Positions 1-9,006 are shown, counted from the stretch's first letter. The stretch: DNA of 64,000 bases from Mycobacteroides chelonae (GCA_014204435.1 JACHLF010000005.1:152690-216689), one strand, 5' to 3'. Translations and numbers: made by a program. Notes: generated from the letters alone by a model not told the origin.

Positions 1-91
1 TCATCGGGCACCGCTGAACTCCAAGTAGTCGGCCAGGACTTTGTGACTGGTTGCCAATGCCCATTACCGGCAATGCGGGCAGCATCGGAAT

Positions 92-247
92 ATGGGTGAC
101 ACCGTGAGCGTCGCGGATATCCGTACCGCGATCAAAGAACTCTCGTTACGTGCCGATCTCGCCGAGCGCGAAGGCCGCGACGACGATGCACGGCTGATTC
201 GCGATCGCGTCCGTGGGTACCAAGAAGAACTCTCCAAGCGCCCCTAG
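92..247 (+). CDS. Small charged hypothetical protein (51 aa)
   Basis: An open frame begins ATG GGT GAC ACC and ends in TAG. It encodes 51 residues that are mostly charged and helical: after a short start (MGDTVSVADIRTAIKEL) comes an Arg/Asp/Glu-rich stretch ending QEELSKRP. No domain is recognised. An in-frame GTG at 104 is an alternative start; neither start has a clear Shine-Dalgarno. The amphipathic pattern and GC-rich third positions look coding. The frame stays open upstream to the window edge, so it could also be the tail of a longer gene. Function unknown. Confidence 0.45.
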   Translation: MGDTVSVADIRTAIKELSLRADLAEREGRDDDARLIRDRVRGYQEELSKRP

Positions 248-291
248 GCTGCCCCGTCCCAGGACGCGGTTGTGCAGGTCTCCTATATGTG

Positions 292-313
292 ATTGCATCT
301 ATATAGATGCAAT
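292..313. promoter_or_regulatory. Perfect 22-bp palindrome, probable ArsR operator
   Basis: The 22 bases at 292-313 are a perfect inverted repeat; the left half reads ATTGCATCTAT and the right half is its exact reverse complement. It ends 14 bp before the ArsR-family start codon at 328. An AT-rich centre resembling a -10 element lies within it. Position and symmetry fit an autoregulatory operator for the homodimeric winged-helix protein encoded next to it. This is inference; no binding is shown. Confidence 0.7.
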
Positions 314-327
314 GCGATACTCAAAGC

Positions 328-594
328 ATGGACGCCTTCGAAGCGGTGGCCGAACCCAACCGACGGATCCTGCTCGATGCGCTGGCGGGTGGCGAATGGA
401 CCGCCGGGGACATGGTCGCGACACTGCCCGGCCTGACACAACCCACCGTCTCGCGGCATCTGCGCGTATTGCGTGAGGTGGGGATGGTCGACGTCAGGGC
501 GGACGCACAACGGCGGATTTACGCGCTGCGAGCGAGCGGTCTGATCGCAATCGATCAGTGGATCGATCCGTACCGGCACTTCTGGAACGGGTGA
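328..594 (+). CDS. ArsR-family winged-helix transcriptional regulator
   Basis: An 88-residue protein that is essentially one winged helix-turn-helix. It opens MDAFEAVAEPNRRILLDAL, typical of ArsR proteins, and carries the recognition-helix segment LTQPTVSRHLRVLREVGMV followed by a wing (RADAQRRIYAL). There are no cysteine pairs, so a metal-sensing role is not indicated; it belongs with the non-metal ArsR proteins that often control neighbouring enzymes. An upstream ATG at 307 lies inside the palindrome at 292-313, so ATG 328, where family homology starts, is preferred. It is probably autorepressed through that palindrome. The nearest downstream gene is only a decayed HxlR fragment, so the target is unclear. 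Confidence 0.85.
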   Translation: MDAFEAVAEPNRRILLDALAGGEWTAGDMVATLPGLTQPTVSRHLRVLREVGMVDVRADAQRRIYALRASGLIAIDQWIDPYRHFWNG

Positions 595-602
595 GCCCGG
601 CC

Positions 603-833
603 TCAACCAGCCGCGGGACAGGCGAGGCGAATCTCGATTCCGTCCGCCGACACCGTCTGACCCGGCCGTGACGTCACCTCGACCCCGATTTCCCGGCCGG
701 TCTTTTTGTCGATCAACGCCAACGGTTTACGGCCGTCCTGCAGATACTCGTCCCCCCACTTGAGCAGGGCCAGCAGCACGGGAAGCCCCCGATGAACTCG
801 GCGGCAGAACTGGAATGGGCCCGGACCAATCGG
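603..833 (-). pseudogene. HxlR-family regulator remnant (C-terminal part)
   Basis: The minus strand reads LPVLLALLKWGDEYLQDGR then KPLALIDKKTGREIG and ends RLACPAAG-stop. That is the C-terminal half of an HxlR-type regulator of the larger mycobacterial form. Upstream the frame runs only to a stop codon at 836-834, without a start codon and without the HTH region, and the residues before LPVLL (FCRRVHRG) no longer match the usual RLTxxGRxL segment. The gene has therefore lost its DNA-binding half. Confidence 0.6.
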
Positions 834-856
834 TCAGGCCCGAACGCCGTATCGGT

Positions 857-1354
<498 letters not shown>

Positions 1355-1373
1355 TCACCTCTAGTCTTGCTTC

Positions 1374-2171
1374 ATGACGTCACATGTGACCCTACGCGTC
1401 GACGGACAGGTAGCTCGCGTCACCTTGTCTCGGCCCGAGAAGCTCAACGGACTCACCATCGACATGCTGGGCGGGCTGACCGCCGCCGCCCGCCATATTG
1501 CCTCGGACACCTCGATCCGCGTGGTGGTGTTGTCCGGTGAGGGGGACGCATTTTCTACTGGACTGGATTTCGCGGCCGCCGGTAAGGACCCGGCGCGCGT
1601 CGTCGCGAACTTCATCCCGCTCCCATGGCTGGGCACCAATGGTTTTCAGGAGGCGTGTTGGGCGTGGCGCCGGCTGCGCATCCCAGTGATCGCCGTCATC
1701 TACGGCCGTTGCTACGGCGGCGGGTTGCAGCTGGCGCTGGCCGCGGACTTCCGATTCACCACGCCCGACGCGGAGTTCTCGATTCTGGAAGCCAAGTGGG
1801 GTCTGATCCCCGACATGTCCGGAAGCGTCACCCTGAGTCAATTGATCGGAATCGATACCGCCAAGCGGCTCACCATGACCGGTGAGATGTTCGACGGCTT
1901 CTACGCCAAGGAGATCGGGCTGGTCACCCAGGTGAGCGCCGATCCCGAGGCCGACGCTTCCGAACTCATCGACCAGATCCTCATCCGATCTCCCGATTCG
2001 GTGGCCGCCACCAAGACCCTGTTCGACAGGGCATGGTCGATGGTGCCGCGCCGCGCCTTCGGCCTGGAGCGTCGTCTCCAGCTGCGGCTCATGCGCGGAG
2101 CCAACTTCGCGATCGCGCGCAAGGCGGGCATCGAGAAGACCGAACCCCAGTTCAAAGCCCGCAGCATCTAG
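1374..2171 (+). CDS. Enoyl-CoA hydratase/isomerase (crotonase) family protein
   Basis: A 265-residue crotonase-fold protein. The first oxyanion-hole region is seen in GEGDAFSTGLDFAAAGKD and the second in YGRCYGGGLQLALAADFR. The active-site segment EAKWGLIPDMSGS has Glu and Asp eight residues apart, the spacing seen in delta3,5-delta2,4-dienoyl-CoA isomerases rather than in classical hydratases with two glutamates. An acyl-CoA isomerase role is therefore at least as likely as hydration. The start ATG at 1374 follows a 28-bp gap from the divergent flavin reductase. Confidence 0.85.
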   Translation: MTSHVTLRVDGQVARVTLSRPEKLNGLTIDMLGGLTAAARHIASDTSIRVVVLSGEGDAFSTGLDFAAAGKDPARVVANFIPLPWLGTNGFQEACWAWRRLRIPVIAVIYGRCYGGGLQLALAADFRFTTPDAEFSILEAKWGLIPDMSGSVTLSQLIGIDTAKRLTMTGEMFDGFYAKEIGLVTQVSADPEADASELIDQILIRSPDSVAATKTLFDRAWSMVPRRAFGLERRLQLRLMRGANFAIARKAGIEKTEPQFKARSI

Positions 2172-2176
2172 CGCGG

Positions 2177-2257
2177 GTGAGCGACAAGAGCGCCAGACGG
2201 CAGGTGCTGGCGGGCATCGCCTTACTACTGACCACCGCCGGTGTCTTCCTGCCCTGA
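2177..2257 (+). CDS. Possible 26-aa membrane microprotein
   Basis: A GTG-initiated frame 5 bp after the crotonase stop encodes MSDKSARRQVLAGIALLLTT followed by AGVFLP. The charged start and single hydrophobic helix are the pattern of small single-span proteins. There is no strong Shine-Dalgarno and no homology I can recognise, so it may be chance. Confidence 0.3.
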   Translation: MSDKSARRQVLAGIALLLTTAGVFLP

Positions 2258-2426
2258 CCTATTACGCGGTTGTCCGAGGATGCCTCGTTTACATCACGAC
2301 GCACGGTGATGACCCTCGACCGGCCGAAGGTGTCTTGGACGTCACCGTCAATAAAGTGCGCAGCGAGGGCACAGCCCGCCAGGGAATTGCCAACGGTTCA
2401 CACACGAAGTGATCTTGTTTCGCTCG

Positions 2427-2738
2427 CTAGGCCGCGGGTACGCAGTCGCGAAGCTCCGGCGCCATGCCGTACGGCCCCCACATCTGCCGTTCCGCATCGT
2501 GACGTGCCTCGCCCTCGTTACTTCCGCGACCGATCACCGTGCCCGCCCACTGCTTCATCCCGAAACCCATACCCGGCATGCTGCCTGGTCCAAACCCTGG
2601 GGGGCCGAAGTTGTTATTGGTATACACCTGGCACTGAACCGCAACCGGACCGTCTCCAGGAATGGCCGACGCCATGGGCGCAGCGAATATGGATGCCGCC
2701 AAACCGAACCCCACCGCCACCGAACAGATCGTTCGCAT
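2427..2738 (-). CDS. Small secreted Gly/Pro/Met-rich protein
   Basis: A 103-residue protein with a classical Sec signal: MRTICSVAVGFGLAASIF, with cleavage likely after the ASA at about residue 25. The mature part is Gly-, Pro- and Met-rich (FGPGSMPGMGFGMKQWAG) and has two cysteines, one near its start and one near its end, that could form a disulfide. Similar short secreted hypothetical proteins occur across mycobacteria; function unknown. It stands alone, with its promoter in the gap shared with fadE5. Confidence 0.75.
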   Translation of the reverse strand: MRTICSVAVGFGLAASIFAAPMASAIPGDGPVAVQCQVYTNNNFGPPGFGPGSMPGMGFGMKQWAGTVIGRGSNEGEARHDAERQMWGPYGMAPELRDCVPAA

Positions 2739-3028
2739 GGTTCTCCTCCTCAGTATGTGGCTCTAGTTTGCCACAGTCCGCGCATTACCCGCACTACTGA
2801 TTCGCGGAGCAGAACCGAAGGATCGCTAGCCCCCCGAAGTGCCCGTGCATGGCGGGCATACGAGGTTCCTCTCATGGGCTGTGAGCTGGCACGCACAAGC
2901 CAACGCCACCGGTTTGACATCACTCACTCAAATGCGGAAAAACCACCCCTGAACTGCGATATCGAATTGTGATCACAACCACAAAGCTAGGACTTTTGTC
3001 ACACGTTACTCGGCGGTATAGTTTATTT
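2739..3028. other. Intergenic region between secreted protein and fadE5
   Basis: About 290 bp hold no convincing gene. The right end (around 2960-3028) is AT-richer and contains a TTACTC half-site near 3005-3010 and the motif TATAGTTTA around 3017, probably part of the fadE5 promoter. The left end carries the promoter of the minus-strand secreted protein. Confidence 0.5.
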
Positions 3029-3044
3029 GTTACCGGTGGGTAAC
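3029..3044. promoter_or_regulatory. Inverted repeat in fadE5 promoter (TTAC-N6-GTAA)
   Basis: GTTACCGGTGGGTAAC has 6-bp arms around a 4-bp centre and lies 65 bp upstream of the fadE5 start. Its TTAC-N6-GTAA spacing is the same as in the sites at 10924-10939 and 14754-14769, though the central bases differ. A TetR-type operator is the likely reading; whether the same regulator binds all three is unproven. Confidence 0.55.
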
Positions 3045-3108
3045 TTAATCAGAAGTAAGAACCCAACCGAATATCAGAACAGCCCCCAAAGAAAAGGCAA
3101 TGACGCAC

Positions 3109-4944
3109 ATGGGCCACTACAAGTCGAACGTCCGCGACCTGGAGTTCAACCTCTTCGAGCTCTTCAACATCCAACAGGTATTCGGCGGCGAGGAATTCCC
3201 CGAGCTGGACGAAGACACCGCTCGTACCTTCCTTGCCGAGATGCGCACCCTCGCCGAGGGCCCGCTGGCTGACTCGTTCGCCGAGGGCGACCGCAACCCG
3301 CCGGTCTTCGACCCGGAGACCCACTCGGTGGCCATCCCCGAGGCTTTCAAGAAGTCGGTCAAGGCCATCACCGAGGCCGGCTGGGATCGCGTCGGTCTGC
3401 AGGAGGAGCTCGGCGGCACCCCTGTTCCGCGCGCGCTGTCCTGGGCCATCCAGGAGATGATCCTGGGCGCCAACCCTGCCGTCTGGATGTACAGCGGCGG
3501 TGCCGGTTTCGCTCAGATCTTCTACAACGTGGCCACTGATGAGCAGAAGAAGTGGGCCGAGTTCGTCGCCGAGCGCGGCTGGGGCGCCACCATGGTGCTC
3601 ACCGAGCCCGACGCCGGTTCCGATGTGGGTGCCGGACGCACCAAGGCCGTCAAGCAGGACGACGGCTCCTGGCACATTGACGGCGTGAAGCGCTTCATCA
3701 CGTCGGCCGACTCGGACGACATGTTCGAAAACATCATGCATCTGGTGCTGGCCCGCCCCGAGGGCGCCGGCCCGGGCACCAAGGGTCTGTCGCTGTTCTT
3801 CGTGCCCAAGTTCATCCCCAACTTCGAAACCGGCGAGCCGGGCGAGCGCAACGGCGTCTTCGTCACCAACGTCGAGCACAAGATGGGCCTGAAGGTTTCG
3901 GCCACCTGTGAGCTGAGCCTGGGACAGCACGGCGTTCCCGCCAAGGGCTGGCTTGTCGGCGAGGTGCACAATGGCATCGCGCAGATGTTCGACGTGATCG
4001 AGCAGGCCCGCATGATGGTGGGCACCAAGGCTATCGCCACCCTGTCGACCGGCTACCTGAACGCGCTGGAGTACGCCAAGACCCGCGTGCAGGGTGCGGA
4101 CATGACCCAGCTGACCGATAAGACCGCTCCGCGCGTCACCATCACGCACCACCCGGACGTGCGCCGCTCGCTGATGACCCAGAAGGCATACGCCGAGGGC
4201 CTGCGCGCGCTGTACCTCTACGCCACCACCTTCCAGGACGCCGTTGCCGCCAAGACCATCAACGGCGTCGAGGCCGAGGATGCGGTCAAGCTCAACGACC
4301 TGCTGCTGCCGGTCATCAAGGGTGTGGGCTCCGAGCGCGCCTACGAGAAGCTGACCGAGAGCCTGCAGACCTTCGGTGGTTCCGGCTTCCTGCAGGACTA
4401 CCCGATCGAGCAGTACATCCGCGACGCCAAGATCGACTCGCTGTACGAGGGCACCACCGCCATCCAGGCCCAGGACTTCTTCTTCCGGAAGATCGTCAAG
4501 GACCAGGGCAAGTCGCTGGCCTACATCTCCGGCCAGATCGAAGAGTTCGTCAAGAGCGAGACCGGCAACGGTCGACTAAAGGCCGAGCGTGCTCTGCTCG
4601 CAACGGCTTTGGAGGACGTACAGGGCATGGCGGCGACCATGACCACCAACCTGATGGCCGCCCAGCAGGAGATCACCCAGGTCTACAAGGTGGGCACGGC
4701 CTCCGTGCGGTTCTTGATGAGCGTCGGCGACTTGCTGATCGGCTGGCTGCTGCAGCGTCAGGCCGCCGTGGCCATCGAGGCCCTGGACGCCGGTGCCACC
4801 GGTGCCGACAAGTCCTTCTACGAGGGCAAGATCGCGGCTGCCTCGTTCTTCGCCAAGAACATGCTGCCGCAGCTGACCTCGACGCGGGCCATCCTGGATA
4901 ACGTCGACAACGACATCATGGAGCTGGACGAAGCCGCCTTCTGA
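3109..4944 (+). CDS. fadE5: Acyl-CoA dehydrogenase FadE5
   Basis: FAD-dependent acyl-CoA dehydrogenase, first step of beta-oxidation. From ATG 3109 ([19 protein letters not shown]) the protein is 611 residues, the length of M. tuberculosis FadE5, and the catalytic base falls at Glu447 in [13 protein letters not shown]. An in-frame ATG at 3100 would add three residues and has AAAGG only 2 nt away, so 3109 is preferred. Other family signs are [10 protein letters not shown] in the flavin/substrate region, NGSE-free middle domain, and the C-terminal [23 protein letters not shown] segment. The gene is transcribed alone, has an inverted repeat in its promoter and ends in a strong terminator. Confidence 0.95.
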   Translation: MGHYKSNVRDLEFNLFELFNIQQVFGGEEFPELDEDTARTFLAEMRTLAEGPLADSFAEGDRNPPVFDPETHSVAIPEAFKKSVKAITEAGWDRVGLQEELGGTPVPRALSWAIQEMILGANPAVWMYSGGAGFAQIFYNVATDEQKKWAEFVAERGWGATMVLTEPDAGSDVGAGRTKAVKQDDGSWHIDGVKRFITSADSDDMFENIMHLVLARPEGAGPGTKGLSLFFVPKFIPNFETGEPGERNGVFVTNVEHKMGLKVSATCELSLGQHGVPAKGWLVGEVHNGIAQMFDVIEQARMMVGTKAIATLSTGYLNALEYAKTRVQGADMTQLTDKTAPRVTITHHPDVRRSLMTQKAYAEGLRALYLYATTFQDAVAAKTINGVEAEDAVKLNDLLLPVIKGVGSERAYEKLTESLQTFGGSGFLQDYPIEQYIRDAKIDSLYEGTTAIQAQDFFFRKIVKDQGKSLAYISGQIEEFVKSETGNGRLKAERALLATALEDVQGMAATMTTNLMAAQQEITQVYKVGTASVRFLMSVGDLLIGWLLQRQAAVAIEALDAGATGADKSFYEGKIAAASFFAKNMLPQLTSTRAILDNVDNDIMELDEAAF

Positions 4945-4954
4945 TTCGTTGATC

Positions 4955-4994
4955 ACGAAGCCCCCGTTCTCCCGCTAGGAGACGGGGGCTTCGT
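4955..4994 (+). terminator. Rho-independent-like terminator after fadE5
   Basis: ACGAAGCCCCCGT pairs perfectly with ACGGGGGCTTCGT; the loop itself adds TCTCC/GGAGA pairing with one bulge. It begins 11 bp after the fadE5 stop codon. No long T-run follows, as is common in mycobacteria. Confidence 0.85.
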
Positions 4995-5041
4995 GCATTC
5001 CGGGGTACCGCCGTCCTCAGACGGCACATAGGGTTGCCCGT

Positions 5042-5995
5042 ATGCCTCGCTACTACCGCGACCAACAAGCCTGGAAAGACCTCCAGATGTTCCTGCCCGA
5101 ACGACTGCGTCTCGACGAGTCCTCGGCGCCACAGGAGGAGTTCTGGGAGTGGCGCGGCAACCAGGTACACCTAGACCGCTACGCCGATCCCGCGGCGCCG
5201 GTGAAGGTGGTGCTGCTGCACGGCGTCGGCACCAATGGCCGCCAGATGTCGCTCATCCTCGGTGCTCCGTTGGCGCGCAGGGGCTTTGAGACCATCGCTA
5301 TCGACAACCTGGGCTACGGCCTGACCGACGTGGAACCGGGCACGGTGCCGGGGTACGGCGACTGGGTAGATCTGGTGGTCGATTACCTGGAGTATGAACG
5401 GCGCCGCGACGTGCGCCCCATCGTGCTGTACGGGCTCAGCGCCGGCGGCATGCTGGCCTATCACGTGGCCGCGAAGGCGCCGCGCGACACGGTGCGCGGC
5501 ATCATCGGTATGACGTTCCTGGACCAACGGGTGCGTGAGGTGGCCGACGGTACCGCCCATGATCTGCTGACCGCGCGAGTGGGCGTGCCCTTTTTGCGGC
5601 TTGTGGCCAAGACCCCCGCTCGGCGGGTCCGCTACCCCATGTGGCTGGCCGCGAAGATGAGCACACTGGCCAACAGCCGGACGGCCATGAAGGTCTTCAT
5701 GAAGGACCGCACCTCCGCCGCCAACTGGGTCAGCGTGAAGTTCCTGGCCGACTACATGACCTACGCCCCCGCCATCGAGCCCGCTGATTTCGATGTGTGT
5801 CCGATCATCCTCACCCAGCCCGAAGAGGACCGGTGGACCCCGTACGAGTTCAGCAAGCCGGTGCTCGATCCCATCACGCAAGTTCCGGTGACGGTGGTGC
5901 CACTGGAGGGTGCGGGGCATTACCCCCTGGAGGATCCCGGACTGCAACAGCTGGAAGAATCGGCCGTCGGGTTCATCCGGGCCGTCACCGGCTGA
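5042..5995 (+). CDS. Alpha/beta hydrolase
   Basis: A 317-residue alpha/beta-hydrolase-fold enzyme. The oxyanion region is VVLLHGVGTNGRQ, the nucleophile elbow is YGLSAGG with Ser133, and the catalytic histidine is His293 in EGAGHYPLEDPG; an acid residue is probably the Asp in QPEEDRW. There is no signal peptide, so it should be cytosolic. The substrate cannot be deduced. It follows the fadE5 terminator and is its own transcription unit. Confidence 0.85.
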   Translation: MPRYYRDQQAWKDLQMFLPERLRLDESSAPQEEFWEWRGNQVHLDRYADPAAPVKVVLLHGVGTNGRQMSLILGAPLARRGFETIAIDNLGYGLTDVEPGTVPGYGDWVDLVVDYLEYERRRDVRPIVLYGLSAGGMLAYHVAAKAPRDTVRGIIGMTFLDQRVREVADGTAHDLLTARVGVPFLRLVAKTPARRVRYPMWLAAKMSTLANSRTAMKVFMKDRTSAANWVSVKFLADYMTYAPAIEPADFDVCPIILTQPEEDRWTPYEFSKPVLDPITQVPVTVVPLEGAGHYPLEDPGLQQLEESAVGFIRAVTG

Positions 5996-6027
5996 CGTCT
6001 ACGGGCACCTTCGGGCAAACTTGATGG

Positions 6028-6711
6028 ATGACCGAAGCCCGACGTGCCGTACTGGTTCTTTCACTGGTCGCAACCAGCGTGCTGACCTTGCTGCTCGGCG
6101 TCACCGACCCGGCCGCCCCCATGTTCTATCCGACGCGCTTCCTCATTTGGAATCTGTTCCTGGCGTGGCTGCCAGTCTTCGCCGCACTGGCCTTTTCGGC
6201 AGTCCGGCACAAAATCTGGCTGATTCCGATCGGGCTGGCGTGGCTCGCCTTCTTGCCCAACGCGCCGTACCTCGTCACCGACCTGGTGCACCTGATCGAC
6301 GGCATCGCGTTCTGGCGTCATGTCCTGCAGTACGGTGTGGCGGCCTGGACTGGCGTCATCCTCGGGGTCGTGTCACTGCGGTTGGTGCACAGGAGAATTC
6401 AGCGTGACTTCGGCGTCGTCACCGGGTGGATAGTCGTCGTCGTCTCGGTAGGCCTGTGCGCCGTGGGTGTGGTGATCGGACGCTTCCAGCGCTGGAACTC
6501 GTGGGACCTGATCCACCGCCCCGGCGCCGTCGCGGCCAGCACCCTGGAGTGGGTCAGCTCCCCGTTCGCGTTTGTCGCACATACCGGAGTGGCAGTCGCC
6601 GTCGCCGCGTTCTTCGGGCTCGCATATCTGACCATCTGGTCCCTGTCCCCACCCGACACAAGCGCCGAGAAGACATCCACGCGGGGAAATCTCGCGACAA
6701 CACCCACATAG
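6028..6711 (+). CDS. DUF1361 family membrane protein
   Basis: A 227-residue polytopic membrane protein with about six hydrophobic spans. The segment WLAFLPNAPYLVTDLVHL near residues 71-88 is the signature of DUF1361 proteins. The C-terminal tail is polar. Function is unknown in the family. It lies 32 bp after the hydrolase and may be cotranscribed. Confidence 0.8.
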   Translation: MTEARRAVLVLSLVATSVLTLLLGVTDPAAPMFYPTRFLIWNLFLAWLPVFAALAFSAVRHKIWLIPIGLAWLAFLPNAPYLVTDLVHLIDGIAFWRHVLQYGVAAWTGVILGVVSLRLVHRRIQRDFGVVTGWIVVVVSVGLCAVGVVIGRFQRWNSWDLIHRPGAVAASTLEWVSSPFAFVAHTGVAVAVAAFFGLAYLTIWSLSPPDTSAEKTSTRGNLATTPT

Positions 6712-6728
6712 ATGTCATCGCGACAGCG

Positions 6729-7118
6729 TCAGAGGAGCGTTAGATGCACGACGCGGTCGGCCAGCTCGGCCACCGGACGGCGCCCGTCCAGTCCCACGGA
6801 AGCGCTGTCGTGTAGCAGCGGTTCGCCAGTTCACGCGCGCGATCGCCACATCCAGCGGCACGCTGAGCAGCACCACGTGGCCGAATCGGTCGTAGAAATC
6901 CACCGGGTTGTCCGCTGTGCCGGACACGATAACATCGGGATGCTGGTCGAGCAGAGTCGTCATCCGCGTCGCGTCCCAACTCCCAGGGTCCAGGGTCCAG
7001 GGTCCAGGGTCCAGCCGTCATAGTCGGTGTCCACGGCGTGAAAGCCACGACGTGTCAGCGCGTGGAGCAGCGCGGCCTTCCCGGTTCCCGACATGCCCGT
7101 CACCAACACGCTCTCCAT
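6729..7118 (-). pseudogene. P-loop ATPase/kinase gene broken by a 7-bp repeat and a deletion
   Basis: The minus strand starts MESVLVTGMSGTGKAALLHAL, a clear Walker A of a small shikimate-kinase-like ATPase, and runs to TDYDGW. There it enters a tandem 7-bp repeat and, in this frame, stops at about 6960. The protein resumes in another frame as RMTTLLDQHPDVIVSGTADN and FYDRFGHVVLLSVPLDVAIARV. It then breaks again: the C-terminus (EPLLHDSASVGLDGRRPVAE, ADRVVHLTLL) sits in a third frame, with about 20 expected residues missing. Two copies of the repeat instead of four would restore the first frame exactly, but the second lesion would remain. Confidence 0.8.
6983..7014. repeat. 7-bp tandem repeat, four copies plus a partial, inside a gene
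   Basis: CCAGGGT is repeated at 6983, 6990, 6997 and 7004, then CCAG to 7014. Because 7 is not a multiple of 3, each copy gained or lost shifts the reading frame of the minus-strand ATPase gene. The frame is open only when the copy number leaves remainder 2 on division by 3. Confidence 0.95.
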
Positions 7119-7156
7119 GCCTCGACGTTACCGGCGCGTGGGTGCACAGTGGACGC

Positions 7157-8650
7157 ATGAGCGTTGCACCCCAACGGATCATCGCGGGCTTGATCGCCGC
7201 AGCTGCCGCACTCGCGGCCGGGCAACTGGCTGCCGCCGCCATCGCACCGGATTCCGCGCCCTTCTTCGCGGTCGGGAACATGGTCGTCGACCACACGCCG
7301 GCCGCCGTGCGCGCGTGGGTGATCGGGGTCTTCGGCACTTCCGACAAGACGGTGCTGTTCGCATGCTTATCCGCGATCATCGCCCTGCTCGCAGCGGCGG
7401 CCGGTCTGCTGGAACGTGGGCGGCGATACGGCTCGGCCGTCATCGCGGCAGTCGGCGCCTTCGGTGCAATCTGCGCTGCGACCCGCCCCACGGGAGAGTT
7501 CACCTGGATCTGGCCCTCGGTGATCGCGGCCGCGGTGGGAGTGCTCGTGCTGCGCGCGTTGATGGCCCGTGCCGACACCCAGGATGCGCCGCATCGGCGC
7601 AGGTTCTTCGGGGCGGCAGCGATTTTCGCGATCGGATCGGCAGGGGCCTACTGGCTCGGCAGCCGCTGGAGCAAGGGCGCCGTCGTCGCCGAGGAACGCC
7701 GGGACGCCGCGCTGCCCGTACCCGTGGCACCTGCACCTCCTCTACCCGCGGGCATCAACGTCAAGGGCGCGGCGCCGTACATCACCAGTAACGCGGACTT
7801 CTACCGAATCGACACGGCATTGCGGGTGCCCCAGGTAACCACCGCCGAGTGGCAGCTCAACATTCACGGCATGGTCGACCGTCCGCGCACCCTGACATGG
7901 GCAGACCTGAACGCCATGGCGGCGACCGAACGCGCCGTCACCCTGACATGCGTCTCCAACGAGATCGGTGGGGACCTCATCGGCAACGCCATGTGGACCG
8001 GCTTTCCCATCAAACCGATTCTGGAATCCGTTGGGGTTCAGGCCGATGCGGACATGCTGATGTCCACGAGCGCCGACGGCTGGACGGCGGGCACTCCCCT
8101 CGACGTGCTCACCGACGGCCGCGATGCCATTCTCGCCGTCGCGATGAACGGCACACCGCTTCCCGTCGAGCACGGTTACCCCGTCCGCCAGGTGGTGCCC
8201 GGACTGTACGGCTACGTGTCCGCGACCAAGTGGGTTGTCGACTGGGAGATCACGCGATTCGACAAGGCGCAGGCGTACTGGACCGTCCGCGGCTGGTCGG
8301 CGCGCGGCCCCGTCAGAACGGGCTGCCGCATCGACACACCTCGGGTCGGCGATCGACTGGGCACCGGCGTCCATATCGTGGCCGGAACGGCGTGGGCACA
8401 GCATCGCGGAATCACCAAGGTAGAGGTGCGGGTCGATGACGGTCCGTGGCAGCCGGCGCAGCTTGCCCCGGAATACTCCGTGGACACCTGGCGGCAGTGG
8501 TGGTTCGGCTGGCAGGCAACACCGGGCGAGCACATCATCACCGCACGCGCGACGGACGGCAGCGGCGCGGTGCAAACCGATCAGATCGCATCGCCGGTGC
8601 CCGACGGAGCGACCGGATACCCGAAGCGCCTCGTGACCGTGGCGTCCTGA
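7157..8650 (+). CDS. Membrane-anchored molybdopterin-dependent oxidoreductase (sulfite-oxidase family)
   Basis: A 497-residue protein resembling M. tuberculosis Rv0218. The N-terminal ~200 residues hold about five hydrophobic helices; the rest is a sulfite-oxidase-type catalytic domain followed by the Mo-co dimerisation domain (from about residue 400). The cofactor-ligating cysteine is Cys265 in TLTCVSNEIGGDL, and YPVRQVVPGLYGYVSATKWV matches the domain's conserved core. ATG 7157 is chosen because hydrophobic sequence begins right after it. The catalytic domain probably faces outside the membrane. Substrate unknown. Confidence 0.88.
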   Translation: MSVAPQRIIAGLIAAAAALAAGQLAAAAIAPDSAPFFAVGNMVVDHTPAAVRAWVIGVFGTSDKTVLFACLSAIIALLAAAAGLLERGRRYGSAVIAAVGAFGAICAATRPTGEFTWIWPSVIAAAVGVLVLRALMARADTQDAPHRRRFFGAAAIFAIGSAGAYWLGSRWSKGAVVAEERRDAALPVPVAPAPPLPAGINVKGAAPYITSNADFYRIDTALRVPQVTTAEWQLNIHGMVDRPRTLTWADLNAMAATERAVTLTCVSNEIGGDLIGNAMWTGFPIKPILESVGVQADADMLMSTSADGWTAGTPLDVLTDGRDAILAVAMNGTPLPVEHGYPVRQVVPGLYGYVSATKWVVDWEITRFDKAQAYWTVRGWSARGPVRTGCRIDTPRVGDRLGTGVHIVAGTAWAQHRGITKVEVRVDDGPWQPAQLAPEYSVDTWRQWWFGWQATPGEHIITARATDGSGAVQTDQIASPVPDGATGYPKRLVTVAS

Positions 8651-8659
8651 CTAACCGAA

Positions 8660-9006
8660 TTCCCAATACTACGAATATTCTTGCCTTGCTTCATATCTCG
8701 ATATCCCTGCACAATATCATCAAGAGCGTAGGTGCGGGTCGTCATCTCATCGGTCTTGAGCTGGCCGCCTGCGTAAAGACTCAACATGGACGGCACCGCC
8801 TCGAACGGGCTCCAGTTGCCGTAGATCACGCCCTTGACGGTCTTCTGCATCAAGGGCACCCTGCTCAGATCCAGCGACACCTTCTCGAGCTGGAAGGCGC
8901 CCATACTGGTCATGGCCACTATGCCGCCCTTGCGAATGGATTCGACTGCCTGGCTGAGGTTGTCGGCTTCCATGCGTCCCACCGTGATCATGGTGGAGTC
9001 TGCGCC
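8660..9006 (-). pseudogene. Zinc-type alcohol dehydrogenase, C-terminal remnant
   Basis: The minus strand encodes about 115 residues of the C-terminal part of a medium-chain alcohol dehydrogenase (NDMA-dependent-like): ITVGRMEADNLSQAVESIRK with GGIVAMTSMG, then LYAGGQLKTDEMTTRTYALD and GYRDMKQGKNIRSIG. The first two thirds, including the zinc sites, are missing; homology stops abruptly near 9006, where it abuts a TetR fragment on the other strand. The 3' end runs without a proper stop into the molybdopterin gene. Confidence 0.75.

Noticed and set aside
1..66. Possible gene ends at the left edge
   Set aside because: All frames near the edge hit stops or are too short to assign to a gene.
3049..4152. 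367-aa minus-strand open frame inside fadE5
   Set aside because: Antisense shadow of fadE5, His/Gly/Val-rich.
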